From Actinomycetes bacterium (GTDB taxonomy: Bacteria > Actinomycetota > Humimicrobiia > Humimicrobiales > Humimicrobiaceae), in assembly GCA_022396035.1 (NCBI GenBank), contig JAIOXO010000018.1, forward strand, positions 1-34,455: 34,455 nucleotides of DNA, in the 5' to 3' direction. Positions 7,922 to 17,001 of the stretch are shown here, piece by piece. Position numbers and translations under genes: made by a program. The notes under the pieces were generated by a model. It made no database searches and was not told the DNA's origin. It saw only the letters and a list, made by a program, of their open reading frames with translations. Numbering within the stretch: the stretch's first letter is position 1; each line of letters starts with the position of its first letter.

Positions 7922-8588
7922 TATCCAACACTCCTATCCATCTAAATACTGCCAGCAGAGCGCCGATTACCAGAAAAGCTCCCGGGGGTGACACGAAGAA
8001 ACCCAGGGGACTGGTGGATAATATCGGTATCCTGAACAGCTGAAAACCAAATACGGCCAGGCCTCCTGTACCCAGTATCTCCCTGAACAAAGCAATAAGT
8101 ATCAGGGCCAGGGTAAAGCCTAAACCTATTCCAAAAGCATCAGCAATAGACATCACTATGCCGTTCTTGGAAGCAAACACCTCTGCCCTGCCCAGTATAA
8201 TGCAATTGACCACAATCAGGGATAAATAAATCCCCAGAGATTCATATAGCGGAGGGATATATGCCTCAAATAACAGGCTCAATATGGTTACAAAAGTAGC
8301 TATAATAACTATAAATATAGGAATCCTTACCAGATCTGGTATGGCATTTCTAAGCAGAGATATAATTATATTGGCCCCCAGCAATACAAATATAACTCCC
8401 GCTCCCATGCCCAGAGCATTATCTATGGTTCCGGTTACCGCCAGGGTAGGACACAATCCCAAAGCAAGCACAAATACAGGGTTAGAGAGTACTATCCCCT
8501 TGGCAAACTCTTTCCAGAACCCTGAACCTTTTTTGGTCTCCGGAACGCATTTCCCGCAGCTGCTGCATCCATTTATTTCATCATTCAT
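7914..8588 (-). CDS. rnfE: Rnf complex membrane subunit RnfE with N-terminal Cys motif
   Basis: A 224-residue, six-helix membrane protein homologous to RnfA, with C46 (GLCPTLAVT) and C129 (VVNCIILG) as the membrane [2Fe-2S] ligands. The recognisable RnfE core begins around residue 24 (FWKEFAKGIVLSNPVF). Ahead of it lies a short extra segment with C8-x2-C11-x2-C14 (GCSSCGKC) that I do not know from standard RnfE. The start is the only reasonable ATG, 12 bases after rnfG. The extra cysteines could bind metal or a small cluster on the cytoplasmic side; this is inference. Confidence 0.95.
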   Translation of the reverse strand: MNDEINGCSSCGKCVPETKKGSGFWKEFAKGIVLSNPVFVLALGLCPTLAVTGTIDNALGMGAGVIFVLLGANIIISLLRNAIPDLVRIPIFIVIIATFVTILSLLFEAYIPPLYESLGIYLSLIVVNCIILGRAEVFASKNGIVMSIADAFGIGLGFTLALILIALFREILGTGGLAVFGFQLFRIPILSTSPLGFFVSPPGAFLVIGALLAVFRWIGVLDNE

Positions 8589-8600
8589 TGCCGGTTATCC

Positions 8601-9131
8601 TTACTTTAAAACCTTTATCTTTTCTTCCATAGTTTGTTTTATGGCAGAAGTCACTGCTTCCGAGCTAATAGTTGCTCCTGAAATAGCATCAATTTCTCCG
8701 CCTGCCGAAGACAGCCCAACCTCCTGGGCTGACAGACCTTCAAACTGCCCGGTAAAAGCATCCCCGGTTACCCTGCTTCCCAGGCCCGGGGTTTCGGTAT
8801 GGCTTACAATGCTTACATCCTTTATATTCAAATCAGCATCCAGCCCCACCATTATACTTATCTCGCCGCCATAACCGTTGCCGCTGGCCAGAAAAGCGTA
8901 GCCTATCTCCTCCTGTCCATCCAGCACGGTATAAATCTCCTGTTCATAATTGAAATCAGTCATCTGGGGATAAATTTGTTCCAGCATTTCTATTATTTCT
9001 GCATTTTTCCTGGCTTCCACAACCGGCGAAGTCATGCTGTTTAACACCATAAGCAAGGTGACTGAAACCAGTACCACCACCGTTAATAGAATTATGGGAT
9101 ATGCTTTTGTCTCCTTAAATTTCTCAAGCAT
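8601..9131 (-). CDS. rnfG: Rnf complex FMN-binding subunit RnfG
   Basis: A 176-residue protein with one N-terminal membrane helix (about 11-31) and an extracytoplasmic FMN-binding domain. The covalent flavin attachment motif is DAISGATISS (about 148-157), with FMN expected on T154 through a phosphoester bond made by ApbE. HTETPGLGS at 111-119 is the other conserved block. It lies four bases after rnfD. In the complex it passes electrons across the outer face between RnfA/E and RnfD. Confidence 0.96.
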   Translation of the reverse strand: MLEKFKETKAYPIILLTVVVLVSVTLLMVLNSMTSPVVEARKNAEIIEMLEQIYPQMTDFNYEQEIYTVLDGQEEIGYAFLASGNGYGGEISIMVGLDADLNIKDVSIVSHTETPGLGSRVTGDAFTGQFEGLSAQEVGLSSAGGEIDAISGATISSEAVTSAIKQTMEEKIKVLK

Positions 9132-9135
9132 TTCT

Positions 9136-10086
9136 CTAAGCTGCTTCCTTTTTTTGAAAGCCGAACGGCTTCCTCTTTAAATATTTATCTATAAGTGGCG
9201 TAAAGGCATTCATTATTAATATAGAGTACGCTACTCCCTCGGGTAAAGCCCCGAACCTTCTTATCAAAACGGTAAGCAGGCCCAAACCTACCCCAAATAT
9301 TATCTTGCCATTGGAGGTGGTGGGAGAAGTAACATAATCGGTTGCCATAAAAAAGGCACCTATCATAAGTCCGCCTGCCAGTATACTGAACAATGGATCA
9401 CTGCCAAAAACATAACTTAACAGGGCCACAGTCCCAATATAGAAAACTGGAATTCGCCATTCTATAATCCTGAAGGCAAGAAGAAATATGCCTCCCAATA
9501 TTATAAGCAGTGCCGATGTTTCACCGATAGAGCCGCCGGTATTTCCAATAAACATATCCCAGTACAGGCTGGCCTTGCTGCCTTCATGGGCAAAACTCTG
9601 GCCCAGGGGGGTTGCGGTAGTAACCGCATCAGCATTAAAACCACTGGGAGCCACCCAGGTAGTCATTTGCTGGGGAAAAGAAACCGCAAGGAATGCCCTG
9701 CCCCCCAGAGCAGGATTAAATATATTATGTCCCAGCCCGCCAAAGGCTTCTTTTACCACAGCAATAGCAAATATAGCTCCTACTACCACCATCCATATGG
9801 GCATTCTGGGAGGTAAAACCAGGGCAAACAGAATGCCGGTAATAACCGCGCTTCCATCATTTACAAACTGCTTTTTACGAAACTTCTTTATTGCCAGCTC
9901 GGTTAAAAAACAGGTAATAACACTGGCTAAAATTATATAAACAGCAGATAAGCCGAAAAAGTAAATTCCAGCCCCCATGGGAAGCAGTAGAGCTATAACC
10001 ACCATATACATAAGTTTAGTAGTGGAAAAGCCTTTCCACAGGTGAGGTGAGTGCGATATCAGTATTTTATCTTTGTCTATATCCAT
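9136..10086 (-). CDS. rnfD: Rnf complex membrane subunit RnfD
   Basis: A 316-residue polytopic membrane protein of the NqrB/RnfD family. The first conserved block is SHSPHLW (11-17). GGLGHNIFNPALGGRAF (116-132) follows, then DAVTTATPLG (153-162), where T159 fits the covalent FMN site equivalent to the Thr of SGAT in NqrB. The helix-rich C-terminus carries YVTSPTTSNGK. It follows rnfC after a 54-base AT-rich gap. With RnfG it carries electrons through the membrane and is thought to form the ion pathway. Confidence 0.96.
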   Translation of the reverse strand: MDIDKDKILISHSPHLWKGFSTTKLMYMVVIALLLPMGAGIYFFGLSAVYIILASVITCFLTELAIKKFRKKQFVNDGSAVITGILFALVLPPRMPIWMVVVGAIFAIAVVKEAFGGLGHNIFNPALGGRAFLAVSFPQQMTTWVAPSGFNADAVTTATPLGQSFAHEGSKASLYWDMFIGNTGGSIGETSALLIILGGIFLLAFRIIEWRIPVFYIGTVALLSYVFGSDPLFSILAGGLMIGAFFMATDYVTSPTTSNGKIIFGVGLGLLTVLIRRFGALPEGVAYSILIMNAFTPLIDKYLKRKPFGFQKKEAA

Positions 10087-10140
10087 ATTCTTGTTCCTAG
10101 ATTTTATAAGTATAAATTAAACTTTTTTTTAGTTCAAATT

Positions 10141-11496
10141 TTATTTTTTATCTGCAATCTTCTTCTTGCCAGTTTTAATATAGCCCACAATAGGTATATT
10201 GGCAGGACATACATAGGCACAGGAACCGCATTCTATGCAATTTGATATATAATACTGCTTGCACTCCTCATGCCTTCCTTTTTTAACATACTTGGGATAC
10301 ATCAGCGGCATCAAATCCATGGGACAGGCAGCCACACAGCGGGCGCATTTTATACAATTCTGTTCCCGGCCCGCCTTTCCCTGCTTTATGAGCACACAGT
10401 TAAGGCCTTTGGTAACCGGATAACCGGTATCATTAATAGCTACACCCATCATGGGCCCTCCCAGTATAACATGATACTTATCCCTGTCCTGCAGTACACA
10501 ATAATCAACCAGTTCCGAAACAGGGGTGCCTATCCTGGCTAAAAGATTCTTGGGTTTCTGGAAAGCTCCGGTAACAGTTATTATTTTCTCTACCAGCGGC
10601 TTGCCTTCCAGAACTGCCTCTGCTACTGATTTACAGGTAGCCACATTATTGACTACCACCCCCACATCCATGGGCAGACCTCCCATAGGGACCTCACGGC
10701 CTACCAAAGATTTTATCAATGTCTTTTCAGCCCCCATGGGGTATCTGGAAGGAAGTGAAACCACATCCACCTTATCCTCCAGGCCCATTTCTACCACCAG
10801 CCTGTGCATATACTCTATGGCATCCGGTTTATTATCTTCAATTGCAATATAGAGGTTCTCCGGCTTAAGTACCTGGCTAATTATAAACATACCCAGCAGG
10901 ATATGCCTTCCAAATTCAAGCATAACCCGGTGATCGCTGGTAATAAAAGGCTCACATTCACAACCGTTTAAAATAAAGGTATCAATCTTTTTTTCCGGTG
11001 GAGGTGACAGCTTAACATGGGTGGGGAAAGCTGCGCCTCCCAGCCCTACCAGACCTGCTTCCCTGACCTTGCCCAGAATATCCTTGGCAGGAATTTTTTC
11101 GATCATAGCCAGAACCTGCCTTAAGTCATCTATGTCAGCAATTTTCTGTATAACCTCCATATCTATCCATTCATCCTGGCCATCCGATTCAATGGTTAGC
11201 GCCTCTACCACTGCGCCGCTTACCGGGTTTAAAACTTGCTTGTTCCTGGATACCTTCCCTGAAACCGGCGCATGTATAGGGGCCGAAACAAACTTGTCAG
11301 TATCAGCTATCTTCTGCCCTGTCTTTACTGTATCTCCCCTCTTCACTATAAACTCGCAGGGAGCCCCAATATTTTGCTGTACAGGTATTACAGCTACCTG
11401 GGGAAGGGAAATTTTTTCGACCGGTTCTTCTTCAGTTATTTTGTTTTCGGGAAGCTTTACCCCGGCAAAGGCGCTTCTTTTTTTAATTATGCTCAT
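10141..11496 (-). CDS. rnfC: Rnf complex NADH-binding subunit RnfC
   Basis: The N-terminal biotinyl-lipoyl-like domain includes APIHAPVSGKV. A flavin/NADH-binding Rossmann-type domain with GLVGLGGAAFPTHVK follows. The C-terminus has two 4Fe-4S motifs, CIKCARCVAACP and CIECGSCAYVCP. The length (451 residues) is normal for RnfC of anaerobes. An ATG at 11496 is chosen; a TTG four codons upstream is also open but the ATG sits behind a GGATAGAG ribosome site. RnfC is the site of NAD+ reduction. The stop of apbE is 15 bases upstream of this start, linking the flavin transferase to the complex it serves. Confidence 0.95.
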   Translation of the reverse strand: MSIIKKRSAFAGVKLPENKITEEEPVEKISLPQVAVIPVQQNIGAPCEFIVKRGDTVKTGQKIADTDKFVSAPIHAPVSGKVSRNKQVLNPVSGAVVEALTIESDGQDEWIDMEVIQKIADIDDLRQVLAMIEKIPAKDILGKVREAGLVGLGGAAFPTHVKLSPPPEKKIDTFILNGCECEPFITSDHRVMLEFGRHILLGMFIISQVLKPENLYIAIEDNKPDAIEYMHRLVVEMGLEDKVDVVSLPSRYPMGAEKTLIKSLVGREVPMGGLPMDVGVVVNNVATCKSVAEAVLEGKPLVEKIITVTGAFQKPKNLLARIGTPVSELVDYCVLQDRDKYHVILGGPMMGVAINDTGYPVTKGLNCVLIKQGKAGREQNCIKCARCVAACPMDLMPLMYPKYVKKGRHEECKQYYISNCIECGSCAYVCPANIPIVGYIKTGKKKIADKK

Positions 11497-11511
11497 AACT
11501 CTATCCAATCT

Positions 11512-12513
11512 TTAATTTTTAACATACTTAGATAAACCTTCGGACCTGAATATATTTCTATCATTATCAATTATTAGGGCCTCTACCCCATTCAGGCTGT
11601 TAACCAGGTCTATACCCTGCTGTGGCCCCAGTACAAAAATGGAGGTAGAAAGGGCATCAGCATCCATACAGCTGGTAGAGATAATAGTGGAACTGATACA
11701 CTGATTGGCAGAATAACCGCTTCGGGGATCAATCAGATGATGGGCCTCCCGGTCAGGATCAAAATACCTCTCGTAATTACCAGAGGTGGTTACCGCCTGG
11801 CCAGAAACCTTGAAAGTTTCAATGCTTTCCTGCTTATTGTCCGGATTCTCTAAGGCTATGGTCCAGAAACTTCCATCCGGCTTCTTACCGGTGGTCATTA
11901 TATCCCCACCTGCATTTACAAGAGCATACTCAATTCCCTTAGATTTTAATACTCCCATGGCTTTATCCACTGCATAGCCTTTGGCAATTCCCCCCAAGGT
12001 AATTTTCATACCTTCTTTTTCAAAACTTATACTATCTGCACCCATTATTATATAGTTAGAACCTACCGCTTCCATGGTCTGGTCTATCTTTTCCTGCTGT
12101 ACCTGTTCCGTTTCCTTCCACAGTCCTGCTTCCCATAATTCTAATAAGGGTTGTATGGTTATGTCAAAAGCTCCCTGGCTGATCTGGTAATAGTTCTTGG
12201 ATTCAGTTACCAGTTCTACCAGTACAGGTGAAGGATCTTTTATGAAACCTTCCTCATTTAATATTGAAATTTCACTGGCAGGGTCATAGGTGTTAGCGAT
12301 ACTTTCTATCTGTATCATCTTCTCAAATGCTGCTTCCATGGCATCATCTGCCTGCTGATTATCGGTAGCGTAAACAGTCATGGTCACCACCGTGCCCATT
12401 AATTCCCTGCTCTGTTCAAAACGGTCAAAGGTTTTAAGGTTGCAGCCAACAGAAAGGCAAACCAGCATTATTAAAAATAACCAGAAAATAGATTTTAATC
12501 TGTTAATAATCAA
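11512..12513 (-). CDS. apbE: ApbE-family FAD:protein FMN transferase lipoprotein
   Basis: ApbE transfers FMN from FAD to a Thr in flavoproteins such as RnfG and RnfD. A TTG at 12513, behind GGGAG/AGGA, gives a compact signal peptide ending in the lipobox LSVGC and a 333-residue lipoprotein; the alternative GTG at 12576 adds 21 residues unlike a signal peptide. Family landmarks are MGTVVTMTVYA, LGGIAKGYAVDKAM, LVNAGGDI, HHLIDPRSGY and MDADALSTSIFVLG, whose Asp/Thr residues bind the metal and FAD. Its place directly before rnfC fits modification of the Rnf subunits. Confidence 0.93.
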   Translation of the reverse strand: MIINRLKSIFWLFLIMLVCLSVGCNLKTFDRFEQSRELMGTVVTMTVYATDNQQADDAMEAAFEKMIQIESIANTYDPASEISILNEEGFIKDPSPVLVELVTESKNYYQISQGAFDITIQPLLELWEAGLWKETEQVQQEKIDQTMEAVGSNYIIMGADSISFEKEGMKITLGGIAKGYAVDKAMGVLKSKGIEYALVNAGGDIMTTGKKPDGSFWTIALENPDNKQESIETFKVSGQAVTTSGNYERYFDPDREAHHLIDPRSGYSANQCISSTIISTSCMDADALSTSIFVLGPQQGIDLVNSLNGVEALIIDNDRNIFRSEGLSKYVKN

Positions 12514-12681
12514 AGTTCCTGCTCCCGGTAAAACCGGCACCCCAGGCAATGCCGGCCTATTTCTAATCAGCCCCACTAAAGCCCTGGGCCTCTAAACTGC
12601 CTGGATGGCCAGGGCTACTGCCTGTTTATGCCAATAGCTGATTCAGATTAATAACAATCCTAGTAATTATAATATAAATAA

Positions 12682-13905
12682 TTAATTACTCAATGAAAAA
12701 TCAATAGAATCCAGCATTTCTGTATAAATATGGTTCATATCTTCAACATAATATTCTTCTGCCACCCCTGAAAAGATATAAAAGTAATCCCCGCCCTGTT
12801 CGAAGTTCAACCTCAACTCCCAGTAGTTTCCATCCGATGAATTATAGGTATATACATAACCGGTATCAGCCGGTTGGCTGGAAGCAAATTCAATGCCGTA
12901 TTCCTCTGCAATATTTTCAGTGGCCAGTCTTTGGCTGAACTCATCCCATTCTTTTTCAGCAGGAGCTTTATCCTTGTCCATAATCCATACTCCCAGCCTG
13001 AGATCCTGGACTGAATCCCGGGGTACAAAATTTATTTGATGGAAATTTTCAGTCTCTGTTTCCTCCGGCTCCAGCCATTGGGGAAGCTGCAGACTCAGGC
13101 CATAATCGTCATTCCTGTAAACTTGGTTGGCCTCAAGGTTGTTCTCTACCTCAAATGCTATGCTTCGGTCCAATCTTCCATCCACGTAGATATCTGCCCG
13201 GTAGGAGCCGAGTACCAGCCCCTTTCCCGATTCAAGCTTAAACACTCTGTGAGTTCTGTGCCAGTCATTGCCTTCCAGCACCAACTCCGATAAAGCCAGT
13301 GACTGATCTTCCCGGAACCACTCCACCCCCAGTTTTGTGCCATCAATTGAATAATTAATATCTAGATAAAGGTATATGTCCTGGCAGTTATGGAATTCTT
13401 CGCTGGTACCTGCAGGTTTGCCTTCTTCACTGATTTGGGAAGCAAGGCAAACCTGCAGTATTTTGAGCTGGGGCTGGGTAATATTAAAACTTTTACTATC
13501 CACCAGTTCTCTATTATGGAAAAACTCCACACGGTAGGTTCCCGGAACTGCAATAATTCCCTCTTCCGGTGATGCTTTAAGTGAACTGGCAAAATAGCCG
13601 CTAACATAATAGTTGGAATTTTCCATATACTGGCCGGAATTAGAAGCCAGAACCTGTCCGCTCTGTTCATTTGTCCATCTAAAGGACCAAAAATGGCTGG
13701 AATCAACATTACTTACCTCAATGGTTGCAAATATCTGTACGTCATCTACTTCAAACTCATCTTCTACAGCCAACGGGCGGTAAGTCTGGCTGTCTATCTT
13801 TCTGCATACAGCAAGCTCTCCAAATTCTGCGGCAGGGCTGCACCCAGCTGATATCAACAAAAAAAGTAAAATCAGGGAGCCTGCAACTATAAATTTCTTG
13901 TTCAT
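12682..13905 (-). CDS. Lipoprotein with a duplicated beta-sandwich-like domain and PsbP-like C-terminus
   Basis: A 407-residue secreted lipoprotein with signal peptide and lipobox ISAGC (C22). Two stretches, about 28-145 and 147-260, look like copies of one domain: each opens with a Cys-containing strand (LAVCRK and LQVCLA) and closes with a matching pair of strands (PGTYRVEFFHNRELVDSKSF and LGSYRADIYVDGRLDRSIAF). The last 140 residues begin YRNDDYGLSLQLPQWL, resembling PsbP/DUF1795-like surface domains. Function unknown. It lies between the cupin and apbE in the series leading into rnf, which may point to a role near the complex's outer face, but this is inference from position only. Confidence 0.75.
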   Translation of the reverse strand: MNKKFIVAGSLILLFLLISAGCSPAAEFGELAVCRKIDSQTYRPLAVEDEFEVDDVQIFATIEVSNVDSSHFWSFRWTNEQSGQVLASNSGQYMENSNYYVSGYFASSLKASPEEGIIAVPGTYRVEFFHNRELVDSKSFNITQPQLKILQVCLASQISEEGKPAGTSEEFHNCQDIYLYLDINYSIDGTKLGVEWFREDQSLALSELVLEGNDWHRTHRVFKLESGKGLVLGSYRADIYVDGRLDRSIAFEVENNLEANQVYRNDDYGLSLQLPQWLEPEETETENFHQINFVPRDSVQDLRLGVWIMDKDKAPAEKEWDEFSQRLATENIAEEYGIEFASSQPADTGYVYTYNSSDGNYWELRLNFEQGGDYFYIFSGVAEEYYVEDMNHIYTEMLDSIDFSLSN

Positions 13906-13917
13906 AGTTTCTATGGG

Positions 13918-14265
13918 CTAGGAAGGCTGACCTTCGTGAGGCACGACACATATAAAGGTTATGCCTTCTTCACCTGCTTTAATCTGGTGCAGTTCCGAAG
14001 GCTCAACCAGTATACAGTCATCCTTATTTATAGGGGTCACTCCATTTTCCTGAATAACATATCCGCTTCCGTCAATCACATAAATTTCATGCTCCCACTG
14101 ATGAGTATGCCGGGGACTGTATCCATTGGGTTCTACCTCAAACACCCTCATGGCAAAATTGGGAGCGCCGTCCTTTGCAGTTATCAATGGATAAAACCTG
14201 ACCCCCCTCATCTTATTATCATTCATTATCTCCGGCTTGAATTCTGATCTTCTTTTGATTTTCAT
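13918..14265 (-). CDS. Small cupin-domain protein
   Basis: A 115-residue single-domain cupin. The metal-binding motif 1 reads PRHTHQWEHEIYVIDGSG, giving H53, H55 and E60 (or H59) as ligands; H93 in VEPSELHQI supplies motif 2. The overall length suits a Cupin_2 family protein. Such proteins bind a divalent metal and act as small enzymes or sensors; the substrate is not evident. The stop of the MATE gene is two bases upstream, so the two are probably co-translated. Confidence 0.87.
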   Translation of the reverse strand: MKIKRRSEFKPEIMNDNKMRGVRFYPLITAKDGAPNFAMRVFEVEPNGYSPRHTHQWEHEIYVIDGSGYVIQENGVTPINKDDCILVEPSELHQIKAGEEGITFICVVPHEGQPS

Positions 14266-14267
14266 TG

Positions 14268-15641
14268 CTACCCCTCTTGTGTCTTTATTCTCTGATAATT
14301 TATCTTTCGGTTAAAAGTGCCAACTTCTTTAAATACCCAAACCAAAGTAACTATTATGGCTAAAAATTCTGCTACCGGTATGGACAGCCAAACTCCTTTT
14401 AAACCCAGTATAAGCGGCAGCCCCAATATAGCCGGTATAAGGAAAAGAAACTGCTTCAGCATGGTAATAATCAAAGCAGGAGCAGGTTTCCCTATGGCCT
14501 GGAAAAGGCCTCCCCCTATAATCTGCAGGCCCAAAAATGGTAAAAAAGTCATGGTTATCCTTAGGGGATTAATGCCCATGTTTATCAACAGAGGGCTGTT
14601 GCTGAATAATCCCAGCAGCTGCCGTGTAAAAACCAAAACCCCTATGGCGCCTGCCGCTCCAATAGCAGTAACCCAGATAGTGGAAATGGCTAAGACCATC
14701 TTTACTCTGGCATGCAGCTGGGCTCCATAATTAAAGCTGGCTATAGTGGAAAAACCCTGATTTATACCGATTATCGGCATTTGAATCAAGCTTAACATCC
14801 TGAATCCGATACCCATAACAGCAATATACAGATCATTTCCATAATAGCCAAGTGCACGGTTAAAAATAAGTATTATTACGCTGGACATGGAGGACCTTAT
14901 AAAAGAAGGAAGGCCCACACCCATGATTTCTTTCATCAGTCCTGGTCTAAACCGGAAGCAGCTGATATCTATTTTCACAAAATTTTTCCCTCTTAAATAA
15001 TAAGCCAGGATATAGGCACAGCTTAACCCCTGACTTATAACTGTAGCGATAGCAGCTCCCCTTATGCCCATACCAAAAACAAATATAAATAAAAAATCCA
15101 GTACAATATTGGCGGTTGCCCCTATAATCATTAAATACATAGAGGCCCTGGGGCTGCCTTCAGCCCTGATAAAATTATTTCCAGTAATGGAGAAAGAAAA
15201 GAAAAACAGGCCAATTAATATAATGCCCATGTATTGCCGGGCATACACCATAACCTGATCTGAAGCCCCAAAAAATATTAGAAGCTGATCCATAAAAATA
15301 TAACTGAGCACAACCAGGGTTCCGGAAAATAACAAATTGAGGATCACGCCGCTGCCAAGGGTGCGGGCAGCTCTTTGTGGATTTTTATTACCCAGCGACC
15401 TGGATATTACACTGGCTCCCCCTACTCCAATCATGGTACCCACCGACATCATAATTAACTGTATGGGAAATACAATGGAAAGGGCAGCAATAGCCAGAGC
15501 ACCAGAACTTCTTCCCACAAAAATAGTATCAACTATATTATATAAGGCACCCACTACCATTCCTATGATAGCAGGTGCCGAAAAGCTTAACAGTAAGCTG
15601 GTTATTTTACCCTTTAAAATATTATCCTGTTTTGGTTCCAT
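14268..15641 (-). CDS. MATE-family multidrug/sodium antiporter
   Basis: A 457-residue membrane protein with about twelve hydrophobic segments in two similar halves. The N-terminal half has the MATE hallmark GMVVGALYNIVDTIFVGRSSGALAIAALSIVFPI (two adjacent blocks), then GTMIGVGGASVISRSLGNKN. The second half repeats the pattern with GINQGFSTIASFNYGAQ. This is the MepA/DinF-like branch that exports cationic compounds using Na+ or H+ gradients. If sodium-driven it could use an ion gradient made by the Rnf complex encoded downstream; that link is inference. Confidence 0.92.
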   Translation of the reverse strand: MEPKQDNILKGKITSLLLSFSAPAIIGMVVGALYNIVDTIFVGRSSGALAIAALSIVFPIQLIMMSVGTMIGVGGASVISRSLGNKNPQRAARTLGSGVILNLLFSGTLVVLSYIFMDQLLIFFGASDQVMVYARQYMGIILIGLFFFSFSITGNNFIRAEGSPRASMYLMIIGATANIVLDFLFIFVFGMGIRGAAIATVISQGLSCAYILAYYLRGKNFVKIDISCFRFRPGLMKEIMGVGLPSFIRSSMSSVIILIFNRALGYYGNDLYIAVMGIGFRMLSLIQMPIIGINQGFSTIASFNYGAQLHARVKMVLAISTIWVTAIGAAGAIGVLVFTRQLLGLFSNSPLLINMGINPLRITMTFLPFLGLQIIGGGLFQAIGKPAPALIITMLKQFLFLIPAILGLPLILGLKGVWLSIPVAEFLAIIVTLVWVFKEVGTFNRKINYQRIKTQEG

Positions 15642-15663
15642 AACCAGTAACTATACAAAAAAT

Positions 15664-16935
15664 TTATTGATTTGCAACCCACTGGAAGAACTGATTCTTC
15701 TCTGCCTCATTGTAACCTACAGCGCTGGCTTTACCAAAATATTGGGGCCAGGAGTTAAAGGTAGTTATATTAATATTTTCCCTTCTTATGCTTAATAAGG
15801 TAGGAAGTATTTTGGCTGCCTGGTTCACAGAAATATTGGTCCACACATACTGTCTCATGGTATTTAAAAAGCTGGCCAGGTTGCTGGCATTAACCATGGA
15901 TCGCTTCTGCATCAGCAAATCTGTTAACAGCATAGCAGACTGTTTTTCCCTGGCATAGGCCCCACCGCCATACAGGGACCTTCCATGCCTTGCCCTTGCC
16001 AAAGCCAGGGCCTGGGTTCCATTTATAGTATGGGTACCCGGGGTAAGATAGCAGCCTGAAAAACTGTCAGCAATATTTTCTTCAACAGTAGTAGCAACCC
16101 CGCCAAAATAATCTATCAGAGGTTTGAAACCATCAAAGTCGGTTACCATATAAAAATCAATAGGAATGCCGGTAAACCGCTCAAAAGTTCTTACCGCCAG
16201 ATCATTGCCGCCAATAGCATGGGCAGCATTTATCTTCTGGTTGCTGTATCCGGGTATGGCTGTCCAGGTATCCCTGGGGATAGTAACTACCACTGCTTTC
16301 TTTGTATCCAGGTTAAGATGAACAAATATATTTATATCAGTTCTTCCGCTAACCCTTCCGCCAGGCCTATCTGAAGCACTGTCATCTCCCCAGATTATAA
16401 AGTTTACCTTATTTCCTCCCGTAAAACCGGTACCGGTACCCAGAGAACTGGTTAACGCTGGTGCGGAGGTCGATCCGGCAAAAGGATTTATACCATAGGA
16501 TGAACATAGCTGTGCAAATTCATCAGAACGCAAAAAACCGTCCAGTACCTGAGCCCTGGTTTGACCAGTTTTCATCCGGCCCAGCCAGGCATTCATGCCA
16601 TAGGAATCAGGCTGCCGGTTAAAGAAAGCCCGGTATAAAATAGTTACAAATTCAGAGTCACTATGGTTCTGGGAAATAAATTCCTGGCTAAGCACAAAGC
16701 CCTTGGCTACATCTTCTCCGGTTTTTGTTCCAGTCATTAATCGGTTTACCCATTCATTAAGGCCTGCCCGGTCCGGCTGCCTTCCCAGGCAATTTACATA
16801 AAACCTGGACACAAATGCCTGTACCTGTTCGGAAGTCCCGGCATTAAGAGTAACCGGGGTAAGCATACCCACTACCAAAACTACAGACAGAAAAATAACC
16901 GCATACCTTAATGGTTTTTTCCACAATTTTCTCAT
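15664..16935 (-). CDS. DUF4214-LCP fusion, cell-wall glycopolymer ligase-like protein
   Basis: A secreted or membrane-anchored protein of 423 residues. From the chosen ATG (16935, behind GGGAG at six bases) there is a signal/anchor helix, then DUF4214 with two copies of the FY-LGRQPD-GLNEW pattern (about 36-143). A Ser/Thr/Gly linker leads to a LytR-CpsA-Psr domain (about 177-350). LCP landmarks are SGRTDINIF, VVTIPRDTW, KINAAHAIGG and ALARARHG, supplying the Arg/Asp residues that bind the polyprenyl-pyrophosphate substrate. LCP proteins attach glycopolymers to peptidoglycan; DUF4214 occurs in secreted and S-layer-type proteins. A TATAAT-like -10 at 16973-16978 may drive it. Confidence 0.85.
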   Translation of the reverse strand: MRKLWKKPLRYAVIFLSVVLVVGMLTPVTLNAGTSEQVQAFVSRFYVNCLGRQPDRAGLNEWVNRLMTGTKTGEDVAKGFVLSQEFISQNHSDSEFVTILYRAFFNRQPDSYGMNAWLGRMKTGQTRAQVLDGFLRSDEFAQLCSSYGINPFAGSTSAPALTSSLGTGTGFTGGNKVNFIIWGDDSASDRPGGRVSGRTDINIFVHLNLDTKKAVVVTIPRDTWTAIPGYSNQKINAAHAIGGNDLAVRTFERFTGIPIDFYMVTDFDGFKPLIDYFGGVATTVEENIADSFSGCYLTPGTHTINGTQALALARARHGRSLYGGGAYAREKQSAMLLTDLLMQKRSMVNASNLASFLNTMRQYVWTNISVNQAAKILPTLLSIRRENINITTFNSWPQYFGKASAVGYNEAEKNQFFQWVANQ

Positions 16936-17001
16936 AGAGGCTCCCATCCTGATATTTAATACAATTTTTTCTATTATACATGCAAATCAAAAAGTATAAA
17001 A

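Noticed and set aside
12581-12615. GCCCTGG/CCAGGGC inverted repeat before apbE as a terminator
   Set aside because: The stem is only seven base pairs with a 21-base loop and no T-run follows on either strand.
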